A DNA stretch of 64,000 nucleotides from DASUVM01 sp963704675 (GCA_963704675.1 OY969928.1:62001-126000); one strand, 5' to 3'; counted from the stretch's first letter, positions 24,980 through 34,134 are shown. Notes: generated from the letters alone by a model not told the origin. Translations and numbers: made by a program.

Positions 24980-25011
24980 ATTCAAATATTCGAACTATTG
25001 AATATTATAAT
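24980..25011 (+). promoter_or_regulatory. Operator and promoter of the copper operon
   Basis: ATTCAAATA and TATTGAAT are arranged as an imperfect dyad around TTCGAA (24980-25003), the kind of site bound by ArsR/SmtB repressors. TATAAT (25006-25011) directly follows, so the bound repressor would cover the -35 region. The first gene starts at 25071. Confidence 0.6.
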
Positions 25012-25070
25012 AATGTATGGAATAATGACAATGTATTTGAAAGAAATTTTAAAAGTGAAGTAATTAAAAT

Positions 25071-25574
25071 ATGTACCAAGAGCTTTTTCACCTCCAAGAA
25101 GAGATCTTTCGCACCATTGCAAGCCAAAAACGTCTCGAAATCATCCAGTTGCTTCATGGTAGTGAGTTGACGGTCAGCGAAATGACTGAAATGCTTGGTA
25201 TTCGCCAGGCTAATGTGTCACAACACTTAAGTGAGCTACGTAGTGCCAAAATTGTATTGTCCAGGCGTGATGGTACGAAGGTATATTATAGACTTGCCGA
25301 TGAGAGAATTGTGCGTGCCTGTACTTTAATAAAAATGTTCTTACAAGAGCAACACAATATTAACCCCAAAATACTTGAGCTTATTCAAGATGAGAAACAT
25401 CTTTTTCCAATAGTTGTTGATCCTGTTTGCAAAATGCGTATTAGTATGGCGCATGCAGCCGGTAGTAAGGTGTATCACGGCCAAACCTACTACTTTTGTG
25501 CATCAGGTTGCCAGCAAAAGTTTGAGAAACAACCACATAAATATGCCGTAGAGGAGGGAGCTGCTCGTGGATAA
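25071..25574 (+). CDS. ArsR-family regulator fused to a YHS metal-binding domain
   Basis: A 167-residue fusion. Residues about 8-95 are an ArsR winged HTH (EEIFRTIASQKRLEIIQLLH, then VSEMTEMLGIRQANVSQHLS, then RRDGTKVYYRL). Residues about 118-160 are a YHS/TRASH domain with VDPVCKM and YYFCASGCQQKF, whose cysteines can bind copper or another soft metal. The regulator probably senses the metal through the YHS cysteines and leaves the dyad operator just upstream. It is the first gene of a four-gene copper operon with overlapping reading frames. Confidence 0.9.
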   Translation: MYQELFHLQEEIFRTIASQKRLEIIQLLHGSELTVSEMTEMLGIRQANVSQHLSELRSAKIVLSRRDGTKVYYRLADERIVRACTLIKMFLQEQHNINPKILELIQDEKHLFPIVVDPVCKMRISMAHAAGSKVYHGQTYYFCASGCQQKFEKQPHKYAVEEGAARG

Positions 25575-25938
25575 AATAATTATTACAATAAGTGCATTCG
25601 TATTAATCGGCCTGATTGCATGGTGGTTTTTCGGTAAACGAAAGAGCGATGAGACAGCCGCTGTTATACAAAATAACCGCCAATCTGTTGAAATTACTGT
25701 TGATGGCGGATACGTGCCAAACACCGTCACTCTTAAAAAAGACGTGCCTGCAACGCTTATTTTTCATCGAAAAGATCCAACTGCCTGTTTAGATGAAGTT
25801 GTATTTCCAGATTTTGGCATTCACGAAGCCTTACCAGTCAACACACGTCACGAAATTAAACTCGATACAACTCGAGCGGGCGAATTTAAGTATGCCTGCG
25901 GCATGAACATGTTTTTTGGAAAGGTGGTCATAAAATGA
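25567..25938 (+). CDS. Membrane-anchored cupredoxin-like protein
   Basis: A 123-residue protein starting at GTG behind GGAGGGAG (25553-25560), overlapping the regulator by 8 bases. One membrane segment (IIITISAFVLIGLIAWWFF) is followed by an extracytoplasmic cupredoxin-1 type domain (VEITVDGGYVPNTVTLKKDV, then FKYACGMNMFFG). Candidate copper ligands are Cys, Met and His residues near the end (ACGMNM) and in DPTACLDEVVF. It could capture copper outside the membrane for the adjacent ATPase. Confidence 0.85.
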   Translation: MDKIIITISAFVLIGLIAWWFFGKRKSDETAAVIQNNRQSVEITVDGGYVPNTVTLKKDVPATLIFHRKDPTACLDEVVFPDFGIHEALPVNTRHEIKLDTTRAGEFKYACGMNMFFGKVVIK

Positions 25939-27866
25939 GCCCGCTTAATCGTTTTATCTTTTCGTTTGTCATCTCGATACCATTGCTGGTTGGCATGATC
26001 GGTGAATTGCTTTTCAAGTGGGAGCTGCCCGGCATGTCATGGACAATGTTCTATCTTTCAACGCCAATTATGGCCTTTGGTGCTTGGCCGTTTATTCGCA
26101 GTGCCTGGGCAGCATTTAAGAATCACCATGCCAACATGGATACCTTAATAGCCATCGGCACCATAACGGCATACTTATATAGTATTTATGCACTTGTTAA
26201 TTTCGAAGCGGTTTATTTTGAGATCGCGGCGTTACTAATTACATTTGTGCTCTTAGGCCAATTGTTTGAGGCTCTCGCGCGTGGCCAAGCCTCGAGCGCG
26301 CTTGAAAAATTACTGGGCTTGCAGGCGAAAGATGCAGAAGTATTAAAGGATGGGCGCTTGATGCGGGTGCCATTAAATGAAGTAGCGGTGGGCGATATCA
26401 TTCGCGTAAAGCCAGGTGAGAAAGTTGCCGTTGACGGCGTTATCGTCGAAGGCCAGTCAACTGTCGATGAATCAATGGTAACGGGCGAGAGCATGCCAGT
26501 GCATAAGCAGGCCGGCGATAATGTTGTCGGTGCAACCATGAATAAAACCGGTAGCTTCAACTTTAAGGCAACAAAGGTTGGTTCTGAAACTTTGCTGGCG
26601 CAAATTGTTGAGCTAGTGCGTCGTGCTCAGACCAGTCGGGCACCAATTCAAAAAATAGTTGATCAAGTGGCGAATGTTTTTGTACCAGCTGTGTTAATTA
26701 TAGCCATCACGACATTCGTTATTTGGTATGTTGTGATAGGTGCGGCCTTTGCCGCTTCGCTGTTGTTTGCCATCTCGGTGATTATCATTGCTTGTCCGTG
26801 TGCACTTGGCCTTGCAACCCCCACTGCTTTGATGGTTGGTGCTGGGCGGGGTGCGAAGCTGGGCATTCTTATTAAAAATGGTGAGGTGCTCGAGGCGGCT
26901 CATAATATTAAGACCGTCATATTCGATAAAACGGGTACCATTACCGTTGGCCAACCAAAAGTAACAGATGTAATTGGCAAAGAAGCATCAGTATTAAAAA
27001 TTGCCGCTGCACTTGAATCTGCTTCTGAGCATCCTTTAGCATCAGCAGTGCTGACGTATGCTAAGGATGCTGGCGTAAAACTTGCCAAAGTTTCAACTTT
27101 TAACGCCAATGAGGGCAAAGGAGTTACTGGCAAGCTTGAAAATGAGAGTGTCTTTATTGGGAATCTCGCGCTTACAAAAGAATTAGAAGCAAAGGTTTCT
27201 GCAGAGTTAATCAAAACAGCAAAAGCCCTCGAATTAGAAGCAAAAACGGTGTTATTTGTTGGTTCGTCAAAACAGGTAATTGGTTTAATTGCCGTTCAAG
27301 ATGTTCCGAAAGAAAATGCCGAGAATGCGATTGTGGCTTTAAAATCGGCCGGTTATCGCACTGTTATGCTCACGGGTGATAATCAAGAGACGGCGCGAGC
27401 GATTGCACAAAAAGTTGGTATTGATGAGGTAGTTGCGGGCGTTTTGCCAGCCGATAAAACCCATCACGTCAAAATGCTGCAGCAGTCTGGCAAAGTTGCT
27501 TTTATTGGCGATGGCATAAATGATGCCCCGGCACTTGCAGAGGCTGATCTAGGAATTGCCATGGGTTCTGGCACTGATATCGCGATTGAATCGGGTGGCA
27601 TTGTGCTTGTAAAGAATAATCTTGAAGATGTCGTACGAGCTCTGCAGTTAAGTCAAAAAACCTTTCAGCGTATTAAGATTAACCTGTTTTGGGCATTTAT
27701 TTATAATGTTATCGGTATTCCAATTGCTGCTGGCGTGTTGGCTAGTAGTGGCTTCGTGTTAAGCCCGGCGCTTGCAGGGATTGCTATGGCATTTAGTTCA
27801 GTTTCAGTGGTCGTCAGTTCATTATTGTTAGCTCAAACAAAGCTTTATAAGGAGGAAAAGATATGA
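25935..27866 (+). CDS. copA: Copper-translocating P-type ATPase
   Basis: A 643-residue P1B-type ATPase. Membrane segments lie at about 8-55 and 75-120. The actuator domain carries VDESMVTGESMP, and the intramembrane metal motif is CPC (Cys about 287, in IIACPCALGLATP), which is typical of Cu+ pumps. The phosphorylated Asp is in FDKTGT (about 331), followed by SEHPL of the nucleotide domain, MLTGDN and GDGINDAPAL. The N-terminal heavy-metal domain usual in CopA is missing, and the neighbouring cupredoxin or YHS proteins may compensate. It overlaps both neighbours by 4 bases. Confidence 0.95.
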   Translation: MSPLNRFIFSFVISIPLLVGMIGELLFKWELPGMSWTMFYLSTPIMAFGAWPFIRSAWAAFKNHHANMDTLIAIGTITAYLYSIYALVNFEAVYFEIAALLITFVLLGQLFEALARGQASSALEKLLGLQAKDAEVLKDGRLMRVPLNEVAVGDIIRVKPGEKVAVDGVIVEGQSTVDESMVTGESMPVHKQAGDNVVGATMNKTGSFNFKATKVGSETLLAQIVELVRRAQTSRAPIQKIVDQVANVFVPAVLIIAITTFVIWYVVIGAAFAASLLFAISVIIIACPCALGLATPTALMVGAGRGAKLGILIKNGEVLEAAHNIKTVIFDKTGTITVGQPKVTDVIGKEASVLKIAAALESASEHPLASAVLTYAKDAGVKLAKVSTFNANEGKGVTGKLENESVFIGNLALTKELEAKVSAELIKTAKALELEAKTVLFVGSSKQVIGLIAVQDVPKENAENAIVALKSAGYRTVMLTGDNQETARAIAQKVGIDEVVAGVLPADKTHHVKMLQQSGKVAFIGDGINDAPALAEADLGIAMGSGTDIAIESGGIVLVKNNLEDVVRALQLSQKTFQRIKINLFWAFIYNVIGIPIAAGVLASSGFVLSPALAGIAMAFSSVSVVVSSLLLAQTKLYKEEKI

Positions 27867-28747
27867 AAAAAAGTACAATAATAATTGGCGTTATTGCCGT
27901 GTTAGTTGTGGTAGTAGGTGTAACTGCGGGTACTTATGTAAATGATCGTATGATGGAGAAAGTTGCCAGCAAAATGAGCAGCGAAGAAATGAAAGGTGAA
28001 ACCATGAAAGGCGAAGAAACATATTCACTGCGCTTCTTGAGCGGTATTCAGTACCGACCAAACCAACCATCAACCCTTGAATTTACCATCGTAGATAAAG
28101 ACGGCCAGCGCCTAAATAAGGATGATTATAAAGTCACACATGAAAAGATCATGCATGTAATTGTGGTGAGCAATGATCTTGCACACTTCAAGCATGTACA
28201 CCCCGTTTTTGATACTGGCAGCAACAGTTATAAATTACCGAGCTTTATCTTTCCGTCGGCGGGTGAATATCGTATTTTCACAGACTTTGAAGTTGCAGTG
28301 CATGGCAAGGAAATGGACATGGCAGATCATGCCGGTGTTCAATATCAAGATGTATTGGTCGGCGACCCTGCCGATTTTCAGCATCGGCCACTTGGTTCCG
28401 CATCGGCAACCGACGAAGTTAACGGCAATAAAGTTGACTTGAAGATAAGCGATGTGAAAGGCGGTCACGCAGCGACTGAAAAACGCCTTGACTTTACGCT
28501 AACACGCGACGGTCAAAAAGTGACTAATTTAGAGAAATACCTAGGCGCACTTGGTCATCTAGTAATTCTGCGCGAAGGTGATCTAGAATACCTGCACACG
28601 CATGCTATTAGCACTGATGTCAACAAGCAAACTGGCACCGTAAGCTTCGAGGCTAATTTTAAAAAGTCAGGAACATACAAGGCTTTTGGGCAGTTCCAAC
28701 AAGATGGAAGGGTTATGACTGTCAGCTATGTTATTAATATAAAATAA
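27863..28747 (+). CDS. Secreted histidine/methionine-rich metal-binding protein
   Basis: A 294-residue protein with an N-terminal membrane anchor (TIIIGVIAVLVVVVGVTAGT) followed by a methionine-containing linker (KMSSEEMKGETMKG). The exported part has two Ig-like halves, with HFKHVHPVF in the first and LEYLHTHAI in the second, both plausible copper sites. It is similar in layout to the heavy-metal-binding proteins found beside CopA in CPR and Gram-positive bacteria. The 4-base overlap with copA and the terminator after it mark it as the last gene of the copper operon. Confidence 0.82.
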   Translation: MKKSTIIIGVIAVLVVVVGVTAGTYVNDRMMEKVASKMSSEEMKGETMKGEETYSLRFLSGIQYRPNQPSTLEFTIVDKDGQRLNKDDYKVTHEKIMHVIVVSNDLAHFKHVHPVFDTGSNSYKLPSFIFPSAGEYRIFTDFEVAVHGKEMDMADHAGVQYQDVLVGDPADFQHRPLGSASATDEVNGNKVDLKISDVKGGHAATEKRLDFTLTRDGQKVTNLEKYLGALGHLVILREGDLEYLHTHAISTDVNKQTGTVSFEANFKKSGTYKAFGQFQQDGRVMTVSYVINIK

Positions 28748-28762
28748 GCTAATGTATCCTGT

Positions 28763-28797
28763 AAAATGCTGCGTTCTTGGGGGCGTAGCATTTTTTC
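28763..28797 (+). terminator. Intrinsic terminator of the copper operon
   Basis: AAAATGCTGCG pairs with CGTAGCATTTTTT, a classical stem with a T-run of six. Confidence 0.9.
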
Positions 28798-28810
28798 AAA
28801 AGCTAGTAAA

Positions 28811-30838
28811 TTACTCGTCTAGCCATGTGCGAATACGCCGCATTGAAGATCGCGTTATATAAAAACCACCTGATGAGTCTTTGTAAACGCGCAGGTTTCT
28901 ATCAATAATAATATCTTCAACGTCCTGCCGAGTGGCGCTGATTTCTTTTACCGCATCATTTAAAAGTACAGCATTAGCGGCAATTTCAGCAGTTAAAAAC
29001 TCGGCAGTATCGAAAGGATTGGCTTGTATCGAATCGTTTACATCACGTACCGGAGATTCTGGAGTAACGCCAACAGCTGCTTCACCAAGTTGCTGATTTC
29101 GCTGAAATGCTTGAATCCTCTCGATAGCTTCCTCGATCTCTTTGGCAGTCATACGCTTCGCTCGTGGTTTCTTGTAACCAACTGGTCGCCAAGTCTCTTG
29201 TTTTGCCCTAAAAGCCGCAAGGTCATCGGGGGGAATATCTTCAAATACCTCATCAAAACCTGCTTCGCGGGTTGGATCACGCAGACCGGGGCCAATAGTG
29301 GAGCCGCCGACATAACGCTTCCCCTCGGGTGCGTAGCGATTTACGATATCTTCAAACAACACTTCGTCATCTTCGGCTTCATCAACAATATCAACCGCTT
29401 CGCCATAGATAAGGCTTCCGTCGAGACGTTTAAAAAAGCGTGTTATTCGGCCCATTAGCTGCTCTTTAAGGGTCCATGCTTTCCGCACCGGGCAAGCATT
29501 AATAACTTTCTTGTTAATTGGGCTATCCCAGCCACGATGCAACGTTCCTACAAACAGTACGACATCTAAGCCATCTTGGCCGTCGAGAAACGCATTGTTA
29601 TATGCTTTTAAAATTAAACGGCGATGATCTGAGCGCATACTTCCTTGAATAATAAGTGCGCGAACTTTACGATTAGTGACGGCACCGCTATAAGGGTCTT
29701 GAATGCGGCATTTTATATTATTTAATCTTTCTTGAATGAGTTTTGGGTGTGCTAGCTCTTCGCCAGGCAAGCACCGCACGGCAACGCGCCGACCGCTTTT
29801 AAGCCCAGAGAGCACTTCTTCGATAATAATTCGGTTACGTGCTTCGTCGTGCACCAAAGCAGCAAGCTCTTCTTCGGTGTATTCTCCTTCATCATCCACG
29901 TTTTCTCGCATGAGGTGAATTTTTGATTTTGTAAAACGTTTTCTGACTCTAAATGGCGAAAGAATACCCCGGTTAATATCTTCAACCACGTTACTTTCAT
30001 AAGCAAACTCTTCGGTTTCACGCGGGGTCGCCGAGAAACCAACTAAGACCTTGCGTTTTTTAGTAACCGGATTCTCGCAAAAGCTCTTGAGCATTGCGCC
30101 AGTTTCGGGGCCACCTGATTCATGTTCCTCGTCTTTAATAACAACGTCAAACATATCTGGCTTTAGTTTGCCACTGCGCACCGAGAGAATGAATGAGCGA
30201 TACGTCATAACGGTTGTATTGCGTATTTCTTTCTTTTTGGCGTAATAGGCACCTGGGATAATCTCGGGGCCGAATTCTTCGAAAGCGGTAAGTGTTTGAT
30301 TGCCGATTTCGGCACTGGGCACTAAAATCAATGTGCGTACTGGATTGCTCGGCTCTTCTTTATACTTCAAGCCGCGAACAAAGTTTACAATAACACCAGT
30401 TTTGCCAGAGCCAGTCGATGCCTTAACGGTCAGTTGTTTTTCGGTGCCGGTTTTAGTGAACTTGCCGACAAGGTCTTCGAACATATCCATTTGATCATCG
30501 CGTAGCGTCTTTTCGGACTTCGTTACGACTTCATCTGCGCGGTAATCATCAATATAGTCTTTCAAGCCTTTAATCATGCGGTGCATCTTTCGTTCATCGG
30601 CAAGGTCTCGATATAGCTCGGCGCCTTCAACTGGCGAAGGTACCCATTCATCTGGCACCTCAGCCTGTCCTGAAACCCGTCGAAGTGCCTGAAGTGCCAC
30701 CTGATAGTAGGGTGTTTGCCATTCCTGTAAGGCTTCCTGATTTGAGGATACTGCATCAACGGTGTCGCCAACAAAAGGGCCAACGAGGTGGTTGGTTAAC
30801 ATGTAAGCTTCAGGTAAATCTGGAGAAGGGCGATCCAT
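28811..30838 (-). CDS. SF2 DEAD/DEAH-type helicase
   Basis: A 675-residue superfamily 2 ATPase. Walker A is STGSGKT (141-147), motif II is DEEH (236-239), motif III is SAT (269-271), and motif VI is QLMGRITRFFKR. A 140-residue N-terminal extension and a 170-residue C-terminal tail flank the motor. The tail ends in DVEDIIIDRNLRVYKDSSGG and a basic segment that may bind DNA. It resembles the motor of restriction or defence helicases, but no nuclease or methylase partner is adjacent, so its pathway is unknown. It is convergent with the copper operon. Confidence 0.88.
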   Translation of the reverse strand: MDRPSPDLPEAYMLTNHLVGPFVGDTVDAVSSNQEALQEWQTPYYQVALQALRRVSGQAEVPDEWVPSPVEGAELYRDLADERKMHRMIKGLKDYIDDYRADEVVTKSEKTLRDDQMDMFEDLVGKFTKTGTEKQLTVKASTGSGKTGVIVNFVRGLKYKEEPSNPVRTLILVPSAEIGNQTLTAFEEFGPEIIPGAYYAKKKEIRNTTVMTYRSFILSVRSGKLKPDMFDVVIKDEEHESGGPETGAMLKSFCENPVTKKRKVLVGFSATPRETEEFAYESNVVEDINRGILSPFRVRKRFTKSKIHLMRENVDDEGEYTEEELAALVHDEARNRIIIEEVLSGLKSGRRVAVRCLPGEELAHPKLIQERLNNIKCRIQDPYSGAVTNRKVRALIIQGSMRSDHRRLILKAYNNAFLDGQDGLDVVLFVGTLHRGWDSPINKKVINACPVRKAWTLKEQLMGRITRFFKRLDGSLIYGEAVDIVDEAEDDEVLFEDIVNRYAPEGKRYVGGSTIGPGLRDPTREAGFDEVFEDIPPDDLAAFRAKQETWRPVGYKKPRAKRMTAKEIEEAIERIQAFQRNQQLGEAAVGVTPESPVRDVNDSIQANPFDTAEFLTAEIAANAVLLNDAVKEISATRQDVEDIIIDRNLRVYKDSSGGFYITRSSMRRIRTWLDE

Positions 30839-31048
30839 AGTCTAATTACTTTAACATCATATTTACTAATCGTAAAATAGCTGTACTTGCTCTAATGGTA
30901 AGCCTATGTTAAAGTCAAGACGCCAGAAGTAACCTCTGAGTATTGTATTCTTGTTACTCTTGGCATGTGGCAGGAAGGTCGATGCGAGTTTTCCTTGTGC
31001 ATGTGGCTTCCTGCCCCACCTTCCATGTTTAGCATATTTTGAGCTATT

Positions 31049-31232
31049 ATATTCCCTCAAAGTTTATAAAGAATTTAAGCCAGCAACATATCTTGCACGC
31101 TACATTAAATGTTGTTGGTTATTAAAAAAACTATGTTCAGGGCGAATTTGAGCACGTCTTCCCCGATAGCTCATATGAGCAAAGAGACATCGTAAAAAAC
31201 AAAATAAATAGCGTGCATTCTACACTTAAAAG
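31049..31232 (+). pseudogene. Remnant of an AraC-type regulator (N-terminal part)
   Basis: LKVYKEFKPATYLARYIKCC followed by WLL resembles the opening of AraC-family sensory domains. After a frameshift near 31135, the next frame reads GEFEHVFPDSSYEQRDIV, matching the following segment of that domain. No HTH portion remains. The similarity is short, so this is a tentative call. Confidence 0.3.
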
Positions 31233-31244
31233 ATAGAACTTTTT

Positions 31245-31282
31245 ATGCTGTTCGTCACTCTGGTGTGAGTGACGAACAGCAT
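31245..31282 (-). terminator. Long perfect hairpin after a secreted-protein gene
   Basis: ATGCTGTTCGTCACTC and GAGTGACGAACAGCAT form a perfect 16-base-pair stem with a 6-base loop, downstream of the minus-strand gene ending at 31334. In the minus direction no T-run follows. Confidence 0.7.
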
Positions 31283-31333
31283 ATCTTCACTGCGTACGCT
31301 GTGCAGTATTACGGGCTACTGCGGTTCAGCGCT

Positions 31334-31897
31334 CTAGGCGATCGACTGTACCTTGAAGGTCCAGTCGTCGAGCCGGATGCTTGTCGCGCCCGACACACGT
31401 GCGGCTTGCACCCTGAGCCGGTAGGTGCCGGCGCCGACGCGCGGACTGACTCGGCCAATGGCATTCGACTGCCACCGGTCTCCGCCCGCCGAATCGAAGG
31501 CGAAGTCGGTGCCGGCGACGGGGTCGAGTTCGATGGTTGCCCCGCTGGGGAAGGTCATCACCACTCGTACCGAACACCAGCCCCCGGTGCCGCCGCACTC
31601 TGACTCAGCGGTGAACGAGGTGTCGAACACGCGGCTTGTACCTGCCGGTACGGTCACGCTGACAGCCGCGCCCGGCACATCCACAAAGGTGCCCGCAGCC
31701 GGAGCCACCGGCCCCCACGCCGCGTTCTGAGTGAGGATCTGGGTGTTGGTCACGCTCGTCCCGGAGTGCGGAGTCAGTACGGCCGGGCCCGACTCGGTCT
31801 GCGGGCCCATCATGGCCGAGGCCACGGTGGCCGTAAGGCCGAGCGTCGCTGCCGTCGCTACCATCACTACTAGCGCACGCCGCTTGATTCTGATCAT
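31334..31897 (-). CDS. Secreted protein of unknown function, GC-rich
   Basis: A 187-residue protein with a Sec signal peptide (MIRIKRRALVVMVATAATLG start, ending TVASA) and a mature part rich in Ala, Gly, Thr and Val that looks like beta-sandwich (PAAGTFVDVPGAAVSVTVP, then RDxxW-like ends). One cysteine pair (SECGGTGGWCS) could form a disulfide. AGAAGG precedes the ATG. Codon use is far more GC-rich than the neighbouring DUF72 gene and actinobacterial in style, pointing to transfer. No family is recognised. Confidence 0.75.
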   Translation of the reverse strand: MIRIKRRALVVMVATAATLGLTATVASAMMGPQTESGPAVLTPHSGTSVTNTQILTQNAAWGPVAPAAGTFVDVPGAAVSVTVPAGTSRVFDTSFTAESECGGTGGWCSVRVVMTFPSGATIELDPVAGTDFAFDSAGGDRWQSNAIGRVSPRVGAGTYRLRVQAARVSGATSIRLDDWTFKVQSIA

Positions 31898-32005
31898 CTA
31901 CCATCCTTCTGGTTGTTTGAACAGCGATATTGATCGAGCCAGTAGAAGCTCAATCTCATTCATCGTATAAGCAAAAATTAAATCAATAAGAAATTTAAGA
32001 TTAAC

Positions 32006-32749
32006 TTAATTTAATATCTGTTTTAGTTTTTGAGCGTTTTTTAATGCATAACCGTGAAAATCATTATTAAAATAGATGTAAACATGCGAAACTCTTAGGC
32101 TTTTGATATACATGGCCCATTCTTCGAGCTCGCTTTTAGAATAGCTGGAAGCAAACAAACGTTTTGGTCCATGCATGCGAATATAGGCAATATTTGCCGT
32201 CACCTGCCGTATACCTGGCCAGCGAGATGATTGGCCGGCCACCAGGGCTACATTATATTGCTTGAGAATGGCGTATGTTTCATCAGTAAACCAGTATTTG
32301 TTTCGAAATTCAATGGCAATATCAAATGCAAAGGGGTATGATCGCACTTTAGTGCAAAAATATGCCAAAAAAGTATCGAGTTTATCAATATCGTAACGAA
32401 AGCTTGCAGGTAGTTGAATTAATATAGCGCCAAGCTTTTCTTTAAGCACTTGTGTCGAGCCAAGGATGTAGCTCACTTTTTCTTGCACCTCATCATTTAG
32501 CGCAAGCCGGTGTATGTGGGTAATTGATTTGTTAAGTTTAATCGAAAATTTGTAGCCCTTGGGCGTCATGCGGTCCCAGGTTTTATAAGTATTCTCGGAA
32601 GCAATCCGATAAAATGAAGAGTTATTTTCAACAGTGTTAAAGTATTGAGCATGAAAGGCAAGCTCGTTGTAACCAGTGATATTGCGTGGATAGAATAAGC
32701 CTATCCAATCACTATAATGCCAGCCTGAAGTGCCGGTATATATCTGCAT
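32006..32749 (-). CDS. DUF72 family protein (YecE-like)
   Basis: A 247-residue TIM-barrel-like protein of the DUF72 family. It starts at the diagnostic IYTGTSGWHYSDWIGLFYP, followed by FNTVENNSSFYRI, the GAILIQLPASF strand, IAIEFRNKYWF, and YIRMHGP with Arg and His near the end. Length is normal for the family. Biochemical function is unestablished. It overlaps a small gene upstream by 38 bases. Confidence 0.92.
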   Translation of the reverse strand: MQIYTGTSGWHYSDWIGLFYPRNITGYNELAFHAQYFNTVENNSSFYRIASENTYKTWDRMTPKGYKFSIKLNKSITHIHRLALNDEVQEKVSYILGSTQVLKEKLGAILIQLPASFRYDIDKLDTFLAYFCTKVRSYPFAFDIAIEFRNKYWFTDETYAILKQYNVALVAGQSSRWPGIRQVTANIAYIRMHGPKRLFASSYSKSELEEWAMYIKSLRVSHVYIYFNNDFHGYALKNAQKLKQILN

Positions 32750-32963
32750 AACTCCATTGTAAACTAAGGTGGCACTTCATGGGGAGGGGTGACGGGTCAG
32801 AGTTCATTCTGGCCCGTACACACACCGCTATGCTACCCCCCACTATTATTGTATAGGCACTAATGCAGGTCTGGGCGGTGGCGCTTGCCGACGATGTTGC
32901 GGTCAATGTAAAGGCTGCCACTAGCCCTAGCGTGATCAGCAGGGCACGTAGTATTTTCAACAA
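32712..32963 (-). CDS. Small secreted peptide, possibly truncated
   Basis: An 83-residue ORF with a clear signal peptide (MLKILRALLITLGLVAAFTL start, ending SSASA) and a mature peptide beginning TAQTCISAYTIIVGG. The part after about residue 55 overlaps the DUF72 gene and looks like random translation, so the real protein may have lost its C-terminus. It belongs to the same group of small, GC-richer secreted proteins as its neighbours. Confidence 0.45.
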   Translation of the reverse strand: MLKILRALLITLGLVAAFTLTATSSASATAQTCISAYTIIVGGSIAVCVRARMNSDPSPLPMKCHLSLQWSYADIYRHFRLAL

Positions 32964-33077
32964 GTTTCCGCTCTCCTTGCTCTTAAATGAACTGGACGAT
33001 CGGATGAAATTTTACAGAATTGCTCACTGAAGGTTTAGCATAAGCGGCAAGAATATATTATACATAACAAGTGTTAT

Positions 33078-33106
33078 TTGACAAACCATAAACGCTTTGG
33101 CATGAT
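33078..33106 (+). promoter_or_regulatory. Promoter of the DUF1622 gene
   Basis: TTGACA (33078-33083), 17-base spacer and CATGAT (33101-33106) lie only 9 bases before the ATG at 33116, so the transcript has almost no leader. Confidence 0.7.
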
Positions 33107-33115
33107 GACGGTAAT

Positions 33116-33472
33116 ATGTTTAATTTTAGCTCATTTGCGCAAACTGCTGGGCAGATATTAGATGGGATTGGAATTGTTGTTATTCTTGGCGGTGTTTTGG
33201 TATCAACTGTTCTCGCATTGCTACTGGTTTTTAAGAAGCGAAGTGCGCAGGAGCTTTATAGATCTTATCGTCATAACCTTGCGCGTAGCATTTTGATTGG
33301 TCTTGAATTTTTGGTGGCCGGTGATATTATCCGCTCAGTTGCTGGCAATCTTAATCTTGATAGTGTCGTTATTCTGGCAATTATTGTTGTCATTCGTTCT
33401 TTACTTGGTGTTGAATTTGAAATGGAAATTGAAGGCCGTTGGCCGTGGCAAAGAAAACAACGAAAAGACTAG
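33116..33472 (+). CDS. DUF1622 membrane protein
   Basis: A 118-residue integral membrane protein matching DUF1622: a first membrane helix (LDGIGIVVILGGVLVSTVLA), the conserved cytoplasmic YRSYRHNLARSILIGLEFLV with its Arg/His and Glu, a second hydrophobic part, and the VVIRSLLGVEFEMEIEGRWP end that is diagnostic of the family. Function is unknown. It is full length. Confidence 0.9.
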   Translation: MFNFSSFAQTAGQILDGIGIVVILGGVLVSTVLALLLVFKKRSAQELYRSYRHNLARSILIGLEFLVAGDIIRSVAGNLNLDSVVILAIIVVIRSLLGVEFEMEIEGRWPWQRKQRKD

Positions 33473-33620
33473 CGATCTTAGGTTGGGGTGTCAGGGCTTA
33501 AAGAAGTATAAATAATAGATATAGCTTGATTACGCCTCATTATCGCACCTATACTAATTAATGCTTAGGTCATGCGAGGATCGGGTTTGGTAAGTTCTTC
33601 GATACACTAAGGACGTACGT

Positions 33621-33953
33621 ATGAAGCAGAGACTCATGGGTATTCTTGCCGCCGTCATACTGATACTGACGATGATGGCTGGCACGGCTCAAGCCCAGGG
33701 TGGCACAACCCAGGCCGCCGACTCTATCGTTGTTACCCGCACGAACGGTGGTAATGTCTACTGGCAGATCGGGCCGGGCACTAACTGCTACCCCCTCAAC
33801 CCGGCTCAGTACTACAAGGTGACCACCGCCTCTAACGTGTCGTGGGAGCTCCACACGGGCGGTAGCTGCAGCGGCAACGTTGTAGCTACCGGAACGGGAA
33901 GCGGTACCTTCTCCGCGGTGTGGGCTGGTTCAGTCCAGACCACTAACCCCTGA
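33621..33953 (+). CDS. Small secreted protein
   Basis: A 110-residue protein with AAGGAC before the ATG and a Sec signal peptide (MKQRLMGILAAVILILTMMA start, ending AQA). The mature 85 residues have three repeats of a strand-rich texture (SIVVTRTNGGNVYWQIG, then NVSWELHTGGSCSG) and two cysteines (TNCYPL, GSCSG) that could pair. Codons are GC-rich. It is followed by a long perfect hairpin at 34011-34047. Unknown family, probably acting outside the cell. Confidence 0.75.
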   Translation: MKQRLMGILAAVILILTMMAGTAQAQGGTTQAADSIVVTRTNGGNVYWQIGPGTNCYPLNPAQYYKVTTASNVSWELHTGGSCSGNVVATGTGSGTFSAVWAGSVQTTNP

Positions 33954-34010
33954 TAAGCAACTAGTACAAGACTAACGTTGTAGCAATATCCTCGGTGACA
34001 TGAGCAAAGA

Positions 34011-34047
34011 CCGCTACTCGATGCCGTGCTTTGGCATCGAGTAGCGG
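34011..34047 (+). terminator. Long perfect hairpin after the small secreted protein gene
   Basis: CCGCTACTCGATGCC and GGCATCGAGTAGCGG, a perfect 15-base-pair stem with a 7-base loop and no T-run. Confidence 0.75.
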
Positions 34048-34134
34048 CTCGATCTAGCAATGTCTTTATTCAAATGGGGCATAATATGTATTTAGCATAT
34101 AATAGTTTTATAGAAGGGCTAAAGGAGGGAGATT

